Source: Pseudomonas frederiksbergensis (GTDB taxonomy: Bacteria > Pseudomonadota > Gammaproteobacteria > Pseudomonadales > Pseudomonadaceae). Taken from it: DNA of 64,000 nt. The stretch spans positions 310,001 to 374,000 of the forward strand of contig NZ_MOBM01000038.1 in the NCBI RefSeq assembly GCF_003732275.1, written 5' to 3'. Below the pieces are notes generated by a model. That model saw nothing but the letters and a program-made list of their open reading frames with translations, did no database searches and was not told where the DNA came from. Numbering within the stretch: the first letter of the stretch is position 1; each line of letters starts with the position of its first letter. The position numbers and the translations under genes were made by a program. This document shows positions 1 through 8,388 of the stretch, piece by piece.

Positions 1-1
1 T

Positions 2-547
2 GTCACGTTGAAAAAAGGCGAAGCCTTCTTCAACGTCAGTCACGACGTGCAGCACCCTTTCATTGTCAGGGCGGCCGACGGCAGAATTCGCGTCACCGGA
101 ACCCGATTCAACGTCTGGATGTATGAGGATCAGGTACGCGTGAACCTGATCGAAGGTTCCGTCCTGGTAACCAGCAATGGTGCTCTGCCCGGCGAGGGCT
201 CACGTCTCGAACCTGCCATGCAGGCACGTTACCGACACGGCGACTTCACACCGCAAATCAGCCAGACCTCTGCCGATGACCATTCGCTGGCGTGGCGCAG
301 CGGAAAACTGGTGCTCGATGATCTGACGCTGACCGATGCCCTGCCCTTGATCAATCGTTATTTGAACAAGCCAGTCATGATCGCAGACCACAGTACTGGC
401 TCGATTCGCCTCGGCGGCATCTACAACATCAAGGAACTCAACAACCTGGTGGCTTCGCTACCCAAGGTGCTGCCGGTCTACCTGACCCGCAATAAGGACG
501 GCAATCCGGTCCTCAATTCGATCCCGCAACAAGCCCCAAAAAGCTGA
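2..547 (+). CDS. FecR-family anti-sigma factor, C-terminal part (5' end outside window)
   Basis: The reading frame is already open at the first base, so only the last ~182 residues are seen. The run LKKGEAFFNV followed by PFIV...VTGTRFNV is the conserved FecR periplasmic core, and the C-terminal part (WRSGKLVLDDLTLTDAL, then LNRY-like INRYLNKP) is the FecR end that contacts the TonB-dependent receptor. FecR proteins pass an iron-siderophore signal from the outer-membrane receptor to an ECF sigma factor across the inner membrane. It faces pvdQ tail to tail. It could be an FpvR-type regulator because of the pyoverdine gene beside it, but the N-terminus and sigma partner are outside the window, so the ligand is not known. 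Confidence 0.85.
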   Translation, partial: VTLKKGEAFFNVSHDVQHPFIVRAADGRIRVTGTRFNVWMYEDQVRVNLIEGSVLVTSNGALPGEGSRLEPAMQARYRHGDFTPQISQTSADDHSLAWRSGKLVLDDLTLTDALPLINRYLNKPVMIADHSTGSIRLGGIYNIKELNNLVASLPKVLPVYLTRNKDGNPVLNSIPQQAPKS

Positions 548-583
548 AGGCCGCCACCCTTGCGGGGTGCGGCCTTCACTTTT
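545..583 (+). terminator. Rho-independent terminator after the fecR-like gene
   Basis: A GC-rich stem (TGAAGGCCGC paired with GCGGCCTTCA, extended by ACCC/GGGT) is followed by CTTTT. It begins on the stop codon of the FecR-like gene. Because pvdQ ends at 603 on the other strand, it may serve both converging genes. Confidence 0.75.
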
Positions 584-602
584 GATTCAAACGCTATCGC
601 GA

Positions 603-2948
603 CTACTGCGCGGCGATCTTCCCTGCTTTTTCATCCTGCTCTCGAATCGTCTGAGCCTGATACTGCGGATCGGACGTGATCTGCTGCTCGGTAAACGGCA
701 ACACACTCAGCTGTTTCTTCGAAAAGGCCAGTGTCTGATCCCGGGAGTACTTCGACGCCGGGTCACTGGACAACGAGAAAGCCAGTAAGCCCCGAGCCTG
801 CGGTCCCTTATCATCGAAAGTCACCACCTGCAAATAGCTGGTACCACTGACGACTTCGCGTTTTCCGTCGCTTCTCGGCACGCTTTGGATCGCGTTATAC
901 ACACCCAGCGTGCCCGGCCCGCCGTGGATCGGCGTTTGCTGCCCGCCACTGCTGACCACCTGGATATCACCCCAGCGGCTATCGGCCTTCAGGCCAAGGG
1001 CTTTCACCTGTTCGACCGAAGCCATCATCGCCGCCCGAATCGCTTTGGCAACATCTGGCCGTTCAATTGCCAGGCCATGTGGAGTGTTTTGCGGATCCTT
1101 CGGATCGAACGCTACACGCCAGATATCAGGGATCTGCTGTAACGGCTCCATGACATTCTGAAAATGCACAAAGCCCAGTCCACTGTCCAGATTCACCCGG
1201 CGATCCCAGGCCTTGAGGCTGGCACACAGCGGTGTAAGCGTCGGTGCATCGGCGCCGAGATTCGCGGCGCAGAACTGCAGCAGATCCGGCATCACTTGGG
1301 CCGCCTGATACACCTGATCGTCCATCACCATGTGTTGCAGATCGGCCGCAGCGACAGGGCCGGCCTTGCTCAATGTGCCCAGACGCTCCAGTGCGAAACG
1401 CGAACGCAGCCCCAACGGCTGATTGTCCTGACTGATCAACGGCGAAAAACCGGTGAGCGGTTGTGCCGGGTTGGCCATCCAGGCCGAATCATTGGAATGC
1501 TGCACAAAGTCTTTGCGCAGCAGTTGCGGCAACTTGTCTGCCGCGTAGATACCTTTTTGCGCAGCGTGCGGGTCGATGTCCCAGGCACAGGCGCTGTTGG
1601 AACCGTCGAGCAGAATCATCTGTAATCCGGCCCGCGGATCGCTGCACTTGGCCAGCTTGTCGGCATTGACGTTCGGCACCACCGACAGGTTCATGTAAAG
1701 CGTCTGCCCTTGATCGTCCACCGCCAGGGTGTTGACCCACGGGATCCCCTGAATCTTGTGCAGCGATGCCTGCAAATCCTTGAGGCTGGTGGCACGGTTC
1801 ATCGCATACCACTGCTGCAAGACCCGGTCGTTCTCCAGGTTAGCGTCGCGCAGGCTATAGGCGAACTGGTTGTTCCAGTCCAGCTTACCGGGCCATTGCA
1901 CAATCGGGCCGAACTCCGAGCTGTAGACCACATGGGAGATTTGCCGGGTCTGGCCATCGGCTTGCTTCACGTTCACTGCCAGCGTCTGCTGTTTCATTGG
2001 CAAGGACTTGCCATCCAGCAGGTAACGGGTCGGGTCCTTGGGATCGAGTTGCAGGCGATACAGCGTGAAGTGCTTGGACGAATCCACCGTGTGGGTCCAC
2101 GCCAGGTGCTGGTTGAAACCAATATTGATCATGGGCAGGCCGGGCAACGCGGCGCCCATGACGTCCAGTTTGCCGGGAATGGTCAGGTGCATCTGATAGA
2201 AACGCATCCCGCCCACCCACGGAAAGTGTGGATTGGCCAGCAACATCCCGCGACCGTTGAACGAACGTTCGCTGCCGACCGCCACGGCGTTACTGCCGCG
2301 ATCCAGAGCAAAGCGTTGCATGCGCGAAGCCGCCAGCTGGAACGACGCCGGTTCGCCCGCCAGATGGGCAACGGTTTTCGGCGGGGTAGCACCGGCCAAT
2401 GCTTCGGCAAACTGCCCCACGCCGCCTTCGACCAACAGACGTCGGGTCAACTTGACCAGGTCCTGGGCGGTAATCGCGCGCACCCATTCTCCCTGGCATT
2501 GCTGCGGCAAACCCTGCGCTCGACGCTCTGTCAGCGAACGGTTGTAACCCGCCACGTAACCTTCGATGAGCTCTTGGACTTCAGGCGTTTGCGTCTGCCA
2601 GAAAGCGGCAACAGCCTGCGGGGTATTCAGCCAGTTGAAAAACACATCGCTGGCCAGGTTCCCGCGCTCTTCGACGCTAGACTGGTCCGGGCCGAAATAC
2701 CGTGAGCGCTCGCCATTGACGGTGACGATCTCATTGGCCAGCAAGCACAGATTATCTTGAGCGTAGGCATAGCCAATGCCATAGCCGAGCCCACGCTCGT
2801 TGTCGGCACGAATATGCGGCACGCCGAAACTGGTTCGACGAATCTCGGCCGTCGCCTGCTCTGGCTGGCTGCGCGCGTTTGCTGCAAGACTGAGCCCCAG
2901 AAACACACCCGCAAGGCTCAACCTGGTTAACTGCCTGGAAATAATCAC
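603..2948 (-). CDS. pvdQ: Acyl-homoserine lactone / pyoverdine-precursor acylase PvdQ
   Basis: Periplasmic Ntn-hydrolase that removes the myristoyl chain from the pyoverdine precursor; family members also cleave long-chain acyl-homoserine lactones. The 781-residue product has a signal peptide (~1-25), the alpha-chain block GVPHIRADNERGLGYGIGYA (~42-61), and the autocatalytic Gly-Ser junction in DRGSNAVAVG, with Ser ~219 as the N-terminal nucleophile of the beta chain. Length is close to the ~762 residues of the P. aeruginosa protein, and many blocks (LLANPHFPW, MHLTIPG, DANLEN) match what I recall of it. The start is the GTG at 2948, preceded by AGGAG five bases upstream and directly followed by the signal peptide; a longer frame to 3059 lacks both. 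It is next to a Fur-like gene, as PA2385/PA2384 are in P. aeruginosa. Confidence 0.93.
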   Translation of the reverse strand: MIISRQLTRLSLAGVFLGLSLAANARSQPEQATAEIRRTSFGVPHIRADNERGLGYGIGYAYAQDNLCLLANEIVTVNGERSRYFGPDQSSVEERGNLASDVFFNWLNTPQAVAAFWQTQTPEVQELIEGYVAGYNRSLTERRAQGLPQQCQGEWVRAITAQDLVKLTRRLLVEGGVGQFAEALAGATPPKTVAHLAGEPASFQLAASRMQRFALDRGSNAVAVGSERSFNGRGMLLANPHFPWVGGMRFYQMHLTIPGKLDVMGAALPGLPMINIGFNQHLAWTHTVDSSKHFTLYRLQLDPKDPTRYLLDGKSLPMKQQTLAVNVKQADGQTRQISHVVYSSEFGPIVQWPGKLDWNNQFAYSLRDANLENDRVLQQWYAMNRATSLKDLQASLHKIQGIPWVNTLAVDDQGQTLYMNLSVVPNVNADKLAKCSDPRAGLQMILLDGSNSACAWDIDPHAAQKGIYAADKLPQLLRKDFVQHSNDSAWMANPAQPLTGFSPLISQDNQPLGLRSRFALERLGTLSKAGPVAAADLQHMVMDDQVYQAAQVMPDLLQFCAANLGADAPTLTPLCASLKAWDRRVNLDSGLGFVHFQNVMEPLQQIPDIWRVAFDPKDPQNTPHGLAIERPDVAKAIRAAMMASVEQVKALGLKADSRWGDIQVVSSGGQQTPIHGGPGTLGVYNAIQSVPRSDGKREVVSGTSYLQVVTFDDKGPQARGLLAFSLSSDPASKYSRDQTLAFSKKQLSVLPFTEQQITSDPQYQAQTIREQDEKAGKIAAQ

Positions 2949-2999
2949 GCTCGCTCCTGATCGAAAAGACGTATGACACGCAATGCGCCTCCCCTTAAA

Positions 3000-3022
3000 A
3001 CGAAGCAAACAGCAAAAATTTA
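3000..3022 (-). promoter_or_regulatory. Candidate PvdS iron-starvation promoter upstream of pvdQ
   Basis: On the minus strand CCTAAAT is followed 15 bases later by CGTTTT, about 50 bases upstream of the pvdQ start. The PvdS-type iron-starvation box is TAAAT-N16/17-CGT, so both halves match but the spacing is one base short. pvdQ belongs to the PvdS regulon in P. aeruginosa; the site here is an inference. Confidence 0.45.
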
Positions 3023-3173
3023 GGACATCCCCCGCGCCCGGCTCACGGGCCGCTGACATAACGGCGACAAATTTTCTACATACGGGTCTTCATTATTTGC
3101 CTGGCTCATTCGTCTTATTGATTGAGAGCGCCCATCACTTTTTCCTGATCAGGCTCTGAAAAGGAGTTTTTGC

Positions 3174-3578
3174 ATGTACAACCCGCAACTGCCAACGGAC
3201 GGTAGCCATGCGCCAAAGGCCAGCACCCTGGGCTCCGGCGTTTTCAATCAACCAGCCGAACGCCACGGCAACGAACGGATCAGGTTTCTGCTCAAGAGTT
3301 TTGGCCTGCGTACCAGCCTGATTCGCCTCAAAGTCATCGACGCCTTGCTGACCGCCGCCGAAAGCGACCGCAGCCTGGGGGTGCGTGGCGTCCACAGTCA
3401 CTTGCTGGACCTGGACATTCCCCTGTCCTTTCTCAGTGTCCGTGAAGTGTTGAAACGCTTGTGCGGTGAAGGCGTGATCACCCTCAATCCGGACAAAAGC
3501 TACAGCCTGCATCCACAGGCCGCCGCTGTCCTCTACAGCGAGCAATCTGGCCAGGGGGCGTCGTCGCTCAAGGCTTGA
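3174..3578 (+). CDS. Fur-like winged-helix protein (PA2384-like)
   Basis: A 134-residue protein. Residues ~35-115 resemble the DNA-binding half of Fur: a GLRTSLIRLKVIDALL helix, a recognition-helix region IPLSFLSVREVLKRLCGEGVI, and a beta-hairpin wing ending YSLHPQ. The His/Glu-rich metal-binding and dimerisation half of true Fur (~135-160 aa) is not recognisable, so it is a reduced relative. The ATG has AAGGAG about eight bases upstream. It is divergent from pvdQ across a 225-bp gap. In P. aeruginosa the gene next to pvdQ (PA2384) is a Fur-like protein with effects on iron-starvation genes; a similar role is likely but not shown by the sequence alone. Confidence 0.75.
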   Translation: MYNPQLPTDGSHAPKASTLGSGVFNQPAERHGNERIRFLLKSFGLRTSLIRLKVIDALLTAAESDRSLGVRGVHSHLLDLDIPLSFLSVREVLKRLCGEGVITLNPDKSYSLHPQAAAVLYSEQSGQGASSLKA

Positions 3579-3756
3579 CCTTGCGACGCATCACGCCATT
3601 GATCACCACCACGAGCACTGCCACGCCAATGGCGATGTACTGGAACAGCTGTTCGGTGATGATTCCCGCATTTTGCAGCCAGGAAAGGCCGAACATGATC
3701 CCCAGTACCACCAGGGAAATCAGAATCGAGTATTTCAAACGTTGCGACTGGGTCAT
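3568..3756 (-). CDS. Small two-helix membrane protein, function unknown
   Basis: A 62-residue protein starting MTQSQRLKYSIL. It has two hydrophobic stretches (~10-25 and ~35-52) and a basic tail (MRRKVKP), so it should sit in the inner membrane as a hairpin. The ATG at 3756 is preceded by AGGA eight bases upstream, which is better than an in-frame start at 3804. Its last 11 bases overlap the end of the Fur-like gene on the other strand. I do not recognise a family, and no function can be assigned. Confidence 0.6.
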   Translation of the reverse strand: MTQSQRLKYSILISLVVLGIMFGLSWLQNAGIITEQLFQYIAIGVAVLVVVINGVMRRKVKP

Positions 3757-3909
3757 TGCGGGTTCCTGAACCAAAAAATGTATCCGGCTTGTATCCGATT
3801 GCATGCCAAGCCACTACCGTTCTGCGGGAATGAGGGGCTGCAAACGAGGTCTTATGTTACAGCCCATGACGCGTTTTGACTTCATAGCGGCGATTACCCG
3901 GATTTCGAA

Positions 3910-4047
3910 ATGTTTCGTCGAATCACATTGCTGATTCCCTTGCTTGCTCTCCTGACCCTGAGTGGCTGCATCGTTTTCCCCCACGGCGGCTGGCATGGCG
4001 ATCACCATTACGACCATGGCGCACCCGGTTATTATCAACATCGATAA
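3910..4047 (+). CDS. Tiny His-rich lipoprotein
   Basis: A 45-residue reading frame. A basic start (MFRRIT) and a hydrophobic stretch end in LTLSGC, a good lipobox with the acylated Cys at residue 20. The 25-residue mature part is rich in His, Gly and Tyr (HGGWHGDHHYDHGAPGYYQHR). It would be a surface or periplasm-facing lipid-anchored peptide, possibly metal-binding. There is no strong ribosome-binding site, which lowers confidence. Short His-rich lipoproteins of this shape are common in Pseudomonas, but I know no function. Confidence 0.55.
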   Translation: MFRRITLLIPLLALLTLSGCIVFPHGGWHGDHHYDHGAPGYYQHR

Positions 4048-4078
4048 TATGGAACTCGCTCAGGTACTTGAGTCATTT

Positions 4079-4987
4079 CTATAGAAGCCATTCACCGACT
4101 GCGCACAGAGCTCCACCATCCCAGTCGACGAACACCCGCACCCGTCGGGACAACTGGCGATGAGGAGGATAGAGCGCCGTCAGCGGCATACCCGGTGGCG
4201 GCACATCCCTCAGTACCTCGATCAAACGCCCCTCCTTCAGTTGGCGGGCAACGTGATAATACGGGGTCTGGACCAAGCCATATCCCGCCTCACACGCCGC
4301 CAGATAGCCATCGGCGCTATTGACCGAAACGTGCTTGGGCAGATCGATCAACCGCAGGTGGTCATCGACTGCAAATTCCAGTCCGTAGCGTTTGCCTGTG
4401 CTATTGGAAAAGTATTCCACCATCTGATGACCTTTCAGATCCTCCAGGCACAGCGGAGTCCCACGACGCTGCAAGTATTCCGGGCTGGCACAGGTGACCT
4501 GGTCCAGCATGCACAGCGGGCGCGCCACCAGTGATTCGTCCAGAGTCGAGCCACCGCGCAACACGCAATCGACGCCTTCGCGAATCAGATCCACAGGCCG
4601 GTCATTCAAACCGATCTCCAGTTCGATCAATGGATATCGGGTGGTGAACTGCGGCAATGCCGGGATCACGATCAAACGCCCCACTCCCGCGGGCATATCC
4701 ACTCGCAGCAAACCTTTGGGGTTGTGGCGAGCAGCGGAAAATACCGCTTCGGTTTCCTCCAGATCCGCCAGCAACCGCACGCAACGCGGGTAATAAGCCG
4801 CGCCATCAAGCGTCAAGCTGATCTGCCGGGTGGTGCGTTGCAGCAGTTGCACCCCCAGATGAGCCTCGAGTTGCTTGATCAGAATGGTCACCGAAGCCCG
4901 GGGCAATTGCAGGCTGTCCGCCGCTTTGGCAAAGCCGCCCAGTTCGACGATTCGGGTGAATACGCGCATGGCGTTTAAACGGTCCAT
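4079..4987 (-). CDS. LysR-family transcriptional regulator
   Basis: A 302-residue protein with the LysR winged helix-turn-helix at ~1-60 (MDRLNAMRVFTRIVELGGFAKAADSLQLPRASVT, broken here only by the helix turn) and a periplasmic-binding-like effector domain at ~90-295. The wording of the HTH and the WDGG-type C-terminus fit the large subgroup that controls adjacent oxidoreductases. It is divergent from the aldo/keto reductase gene across 118 bp, the usual arrangement for a LysR regulator and its target. The effector is unknown. Confidence 0.88.
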   Translation of the reverse strand: MDRLNAMRVFTRIVELGGFAKAADSLQLPRASVTILIKQLEAHLGVQLLQRTTRQISLTLDGAAYYPRCVRLLADLEETEAVFSAARHNPKGLLRVDMPAGVGRLIVIPALPQFTTRYPLIELEIGLNDRPVDLIREGVDCVLRGGSTLDESLVARPLCMLDQVTCASPEYLQRRGTPLCLEDLKGHQMVEYFSNSTGKRYGLEFAVDDHLRLIDLPKHVSVNSADGYLAACEAGYGLVQTPYYHVARQLKEGRLIEVLRDVPPPGMPLTALYPPHRQLSRRVRVFVDWDGGALCAVGEWLL

Positions 4988-5105
4988 TGCTTTGGCTTAC
5001 CGGCTTATTATTTAGAAATTACAAATAGTGATAGCAGTTTTAGCCGGTTTATCTTGTTTCTGTCGAGGTTAACAATAGGTTTTCAATTCACAGGGAGCTA
5101 ATTTC

Positions 5106-6101
5106 ATGCAAACACGTCAACTGGGCAAAAACGGCCCGCAGGTGAGCGCGATAGGTCTGGGCTGCATGGGCATGACCGATTTCTACACCACCGGCGTGGA
5201 CACCCGCGAAGCCACGGCCACTTTGCACCGCGCGCTGGAACTGGGGGTCAACCTGCTCGACACGGCAGACATGTACGGTCCACATACCAACGAAGAACTG
5301 ATCGGCAAGGCCATTGTCGGCAAGCGTGAGCAAGTGTTTCTGGCCAGTAAGTTCGGCATTGTCCGCGACCCATCCAACCCCGGTACACGAGGCGTCAACG
5401 GGCGACCGGAATATATTCGCGACGCTATCGACGGCACCCTCAAGCGCCTTGGTGTGGAAACCCTGGATTTGTATTACCAGCACCGCATTGATCCGCAGGT
5501 GGCCATCGAGGAAACCGTAGGCGCCATGGCGGAACTGGTGAAGGCCGGCAAGGTGCGTTACCTGGGATTGAGTGAAGCATCGGTCGCCACGCTGGAGCGA
5601 GCGAACAAGGTTCATCCGATCAGCGCACTGCAAAGTGAGTATTCGCTGTGGAGCCGCGATCAGGAGGAGAACGGTTGCCTGGCCGCGTGCCAGCGTCTGG
5701 GCGTTGCCTTTGTCCCTTACAGCCCGTTGGGCCGGGGTTTTTTGACCGGTGCTCTGAGAAGCCCGGATGATTTCGCAGCCGATGATTACCGTCGCTTCAG
5801 CCCACGTTTTCAAGGGGACAACTTCGCAAAAAACCTTTTGCTGGTGCAACAGGTGCAGGCCCTGGCCGCCGACAAGGGTGTGACGGCGGGCCAACTGGCG
5901 TTGGCGTGGGTCTTGGCCCAAGGGGATTACCTGATCCCGATTCCAGGCACCAAACAGCGTAAATACCTGGAAGAAAATGTGGCGGCGCTGGACGTGAAAT
6001 TGAGCCGCGAAGAGTTGCAGGCCCTGGAAGCGATATTCCCGGCCAATGCCACGGCAGGCCTGCGTTATCCGGAAGAAGTCATGAAGTTGCTTGACCGATA
6101 G
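5106..6101 (+). CDS. Aldo/keto reductase (AKR13-like)
   Basis: NADPH-dependent carbonyl reductase with a TIM-barrel fold. The catalytic tetrad is visible: Asp52 and Tyr57 in LLDTADMYG, Lys82 in LASKFG and His126 in YYQHRID. The C-terminal cofactor segment IPIPGTKQRKYLEENV is intact. At 331 residues it is full length and cytosolic. GGGAG lies eight bases before the ATG. The substrate cannot be told from sequence; relatives reduce varied aldehydes and ketones. It is divergent from the LysR gene, which probably controls it. Confidence 0.9.
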   Translation: MQTRQLGKNGPQVSAIGLGCMGMTDFYTTGVDTREATATLHRALELGVNLLDTADMYGPHTNEELIGKAIVGKREQVFLASKFGIVRDPSNPGTRGVNGRPEYIRDAIDGTLKRLGVETLDLYYQHRIDPQVAIEETVGAMAELVKAGKVRYLGLSEASVATLERANKVHPISALQSEYSLWSRDQEENGCLAACQRLGVAFVPYSPLGRGFLTGALRSPDDFAADDYRRFSPRFQGDNFAKNLLLVQQVQALAADKGVTAGQLALAWVLAQGDYLIPIPGTKQRKYLEENVAALDVKLSREELQALEAIFPANATAGLRYPEEVMKLLDR

Positions 6102-6271
6102 CAGGTGCCCGGCCCACAGGCAGCGTCGCGCAGAAGCCCGGTCAGGCTGGCATGCCCCCTCGCCACAGGGGTTAACCCAAGGCTGTATTACTTCGAAACA
6201 ATCCCCTGTCTCTTTGTTGGGTAAACGGGTCAAAATGCATCTTTTTGGCCACAACCCGAGACGAGATCTCC

Positions 6272-6718
6272 ATGCGAACCCACCTGCGTCTGGTCGCCCT
6301 GAGCGCGCTCTTCATCTCTTCCCTGGCCCAGGCCGCCGACCTGATCCCTATCGAGGTTCACCGCGACGCCAATTGCGGCTGCTGCAAAAAATGGGTCAGT
6401 CATCTGGAAGCCAACGGTTTCAAGGTCGAAGACCATGTTGAAGCCGATATGAGCCAATTCAAGCAACAGCACGGTGTGCCACCTCGCCTCGCGTCGTGTC
6501 ACACCGGCCTTATCAACGGCAAATTCGTCGAAGGCCATGTGCCGGCCGATCAAGTACTGGCCTTGAGCAAGCGCGACGATCTGTTGGGGGTTGCTGCCCC
6601 TGGCATGCCCATGGGATCGCCCGGCATGGAAATGGACGGCATGAGCGATGCCTACCAAGTGATCGGTCTGAAAAAGGACGGCACTGACGTAGTGGTGGCG
6701 GACTACCCCGCCCATTGA
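6272..6718 (+). CDS. DUF411-family periplasmic metal-binding protein
   Basis: A 148-residue protein with a signal peptide (~1-22, cut after AQA) and the DUF411 signature DANCGCCKKW (Cys35, Cys37, Cys38), a further Cys in LASCHTG, and a Met-rich stretch APGMPMGSPGMEMDGM. DUF411 proteins are found with copper-resistance genes and probably bind a soft metal in the periplasm. The ATG at 6272 begins the signal peptide; a TTG at 6245 in the same frame is less likely. Its stop overlaps the start of the next gene (TGATG), so the two are translationally coupled. Confidence 0.82.
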   Translation: MRTHLRLVALSALFISSLAQAADLIPIEVHRDANCGCCKKWVSHLEANGFKVEDHVEADMSQFKQQHGVPPRLASCHTGLINGKFVEGHVPADQVLALSKRDDLLGVAAPGMPMGSPGMEMDGMSDAYQVIGLKKDGTDVVVADYPAH

Positions 6719-7152
6719 TGTTCGGCGCCTACATCGGGCTGTTTCTCGCGGCATTCGGTGCCGCGACGTTGCTGCCCTTGCAATCTGAAGCCGTGCTGGT
6801 GGGGCTGTTGCTCAGCGACCGGTATTGGCTTTGGTCGCTGCTGACCATCGCAACGCTGGGCAACGTGCTGGGGTCGCTGCTGAACTGGTGGCTGGGGCGC
6901 GGCATCGAGCGGTTTCACGAACGGCGCTGGTTTCCGGTCAGCCCTCGCCATCTCGAGCAAGCCCAAAAGCACTATCAGCGCTATGGTCATTGGTCATTGT
7001 TGCTCAGTTGGGTGCCCATTATCGGCGACCCTCTGACGCTGGTGGCCGGCGTCATGCGCGAACCGTTGGGGCGTTTCCTGATGATCGTGACGCTCGCCAA
7101 GGGCGCCCGCTACGGTGTATTGGCCCTTGCTACGCTGGGGTGGATGGGTTGA
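6718..7152 (+). CDS. YqaA/DedA-like (VTT-type) inner-membrane protein
   Basis: A 144-residue protein with hydrophobic segments at ~3-30, ~38-55, ~92-112 and ~120-142. The pattern E-A-V-L near the N-terminus, GNVLGSLLNWWLGR, and a G-x-x-GDPLT-x-VAG-x-x-R motif match the small YqaA members of the DedA/VTT group. Larger DedA-group proteins act in lipid flipping and envelope homeostasis; the role of the small ones is unclear. The ATG overlaps the stop of the DUF411 gene. Confidence 0.75.
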   Translation: MFGAYIGLFLAAFGAATLLPLQSEAVLVGLLLSDRYWLWSLLTIATLGNVLGSLLNWWLGRGIERFHERRWFPVSPRHLEQAQKHYQRYGHWSLLLSWVPIIGDPLTLVAGVMREPLGRFLMIVTLAKGARYGVLALATLGWMG

Positions 7153-7324
7153 ACGATCATGCAGGGCCATGGCCCAATGCCCGTCAGTTAAAGTGCGCAA
7201 CCTGTGGGATCGCCGCACCGCCGCTCCCACATGGATTGCGCTCGGCATTACGGTCGTGACCTATGTTTAATGTCACCCTAATCATGCCGATCCAGCATCG
7301 GCGGATTTCCTGTGGAGTTCACCC

Positions 7325-8374
7325 ATGTCGCCCACTTTCTCCCGCTGGTTACCGGGCCTGCTGCTGACGGCGGCACTGCCCGCTCTCGTTCATACCCAGA
7401 ACCAGGCCCAACCCAAGGTCGAAACGCCGGAATACGGCCCGGAACTTCAGGGCTTCGAGTACCCCTACACGGTCAAACACTTCGCTTTTGAATCCCAGGG
7501 AAAATCCCTGCAAATGGGTTACATGGACGTCGCCGCCCTTGGCAAGGCCAACGGGCGCAGCGTAGTGCTGATGCATGGAAAAAATTTCTGCGGTGCCACT
7601 TGGGACAGCTCGATCAAGGCGCTGAGCGAGGCCGGTTACCGGGTCATCGCCCCCGACCAGATCGGCTTCTGCACCTCCAGCAAACCGGACCACTATCAAT
7701 ACAGCTTCCAGCAACTGGCGGCCAACACCCAGCAACTGCTCAAGGCTCTGGGCATCCAGAAAGCCACCCTGCTCGGCCACTCTACCGGCGGCATGCTCGC
7801 CACCCGCTATGCACTGCAATACCCCGATCAAGTCGAACAACTGGCGCTGGTCAATCCCATCGGCCTGGAAGACTGGAAAGCCCTTGGCGTGCCCTATCTC
7901 ACGGTTGACCAATGGTATGAGCGCGAGCTGAAAGTCACGGCGCAAGGTATCCATGACTACCAACGCAGCACCTATTACGATGGCCGCTGGAAGCCGGAAT
8001 TTGACCGTTGGGTGAACATGTACGCAGGCTTGGCCAAAGGGCCGGGCAAAACAGCGGTGGCGTGGAACTCGGCGCTGATCTACGACATGATCTTCACCCA
8101 ACCGGTGTACTACGAGTTCAAGGACCTGAAGGTGCCGACCCTGCTGCTGATCGGCACTTCCGACACCACGGCCATCAACAAGAACATCGCACCACCCGAG
8201 GTCAAGGCGAAAATCGGTCATTACGACGTACTCGGCAAGCAAGTGGCGAAACTGATTCCCCGGTCGACGCTGATCGAATTTCCCGGCATGGGCCACGCGC
8301 CGCAGATGGAGGAACCGGCGAAATTCCATCAGGCGTTGCTCGGCTGGCTGAACCAAACCAATACCGTTCCTTGA
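7325..8374 (+). CDS. Secreted alpha/beta hydrolase
   Basis: A 349-residue alpha/beta-hydrolase with a signal peptide (~1-24). The nucleophile elbow GHSTGG places the catalytic Ser at 153; the acid is probably the Asp in GTSDTT and the base the His in GMGHAPQMEEP. The oxyanion segment LMHGKNFCGATW is present. GGAG lies eight bases before the ATG. Family members are esterases, lipases or haloperoxidase-like enzymes, and the substrate here is unknown. The dehydrogenase gene starts 14 bases downstream, so they are probably cotranscribed. Confidence 0.85.
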   Translation: MSPTFSRWLPGLLLTAALPALVHTQNQAQPKVETPEYGPELQGFEYPYTVKHFAFESQGKSLQMGYMDVAALGKANGRSVVLMHGKNFCGATWDSSIKALSEAGYRVIAPDQIGFCTSSKPDHYQYSFQQLAANTQQLLKALGIQKATLLGHSTGGMLATRYALQYPDQVEQLALVNPIGLEDWKALGVPYLTVDQWYERELKVTAQGIHDYQRSTYYDGRWKPEFDRWVNMYAGLAKGPGKTAVAWNSALIYDMIFTQPVYYEFKDLKVPTLLLIGTSDTTAINKNIAPPEVKAKIGHYDVLGKQVAKLIPRSTLIEFPGMGHAPQMEEPAKFHQALLGWLNQTNTVP

Positions 8375-8388
8375 TGAGGTAAAGGCTG

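Noticed and set aside
7203..7231. REP element between the YqaA-like and hydrolase genes
   Set aside because: GTGGGA and TCCCAC pair, but the core does not match any REP family in the window; it may be a decayed copy.
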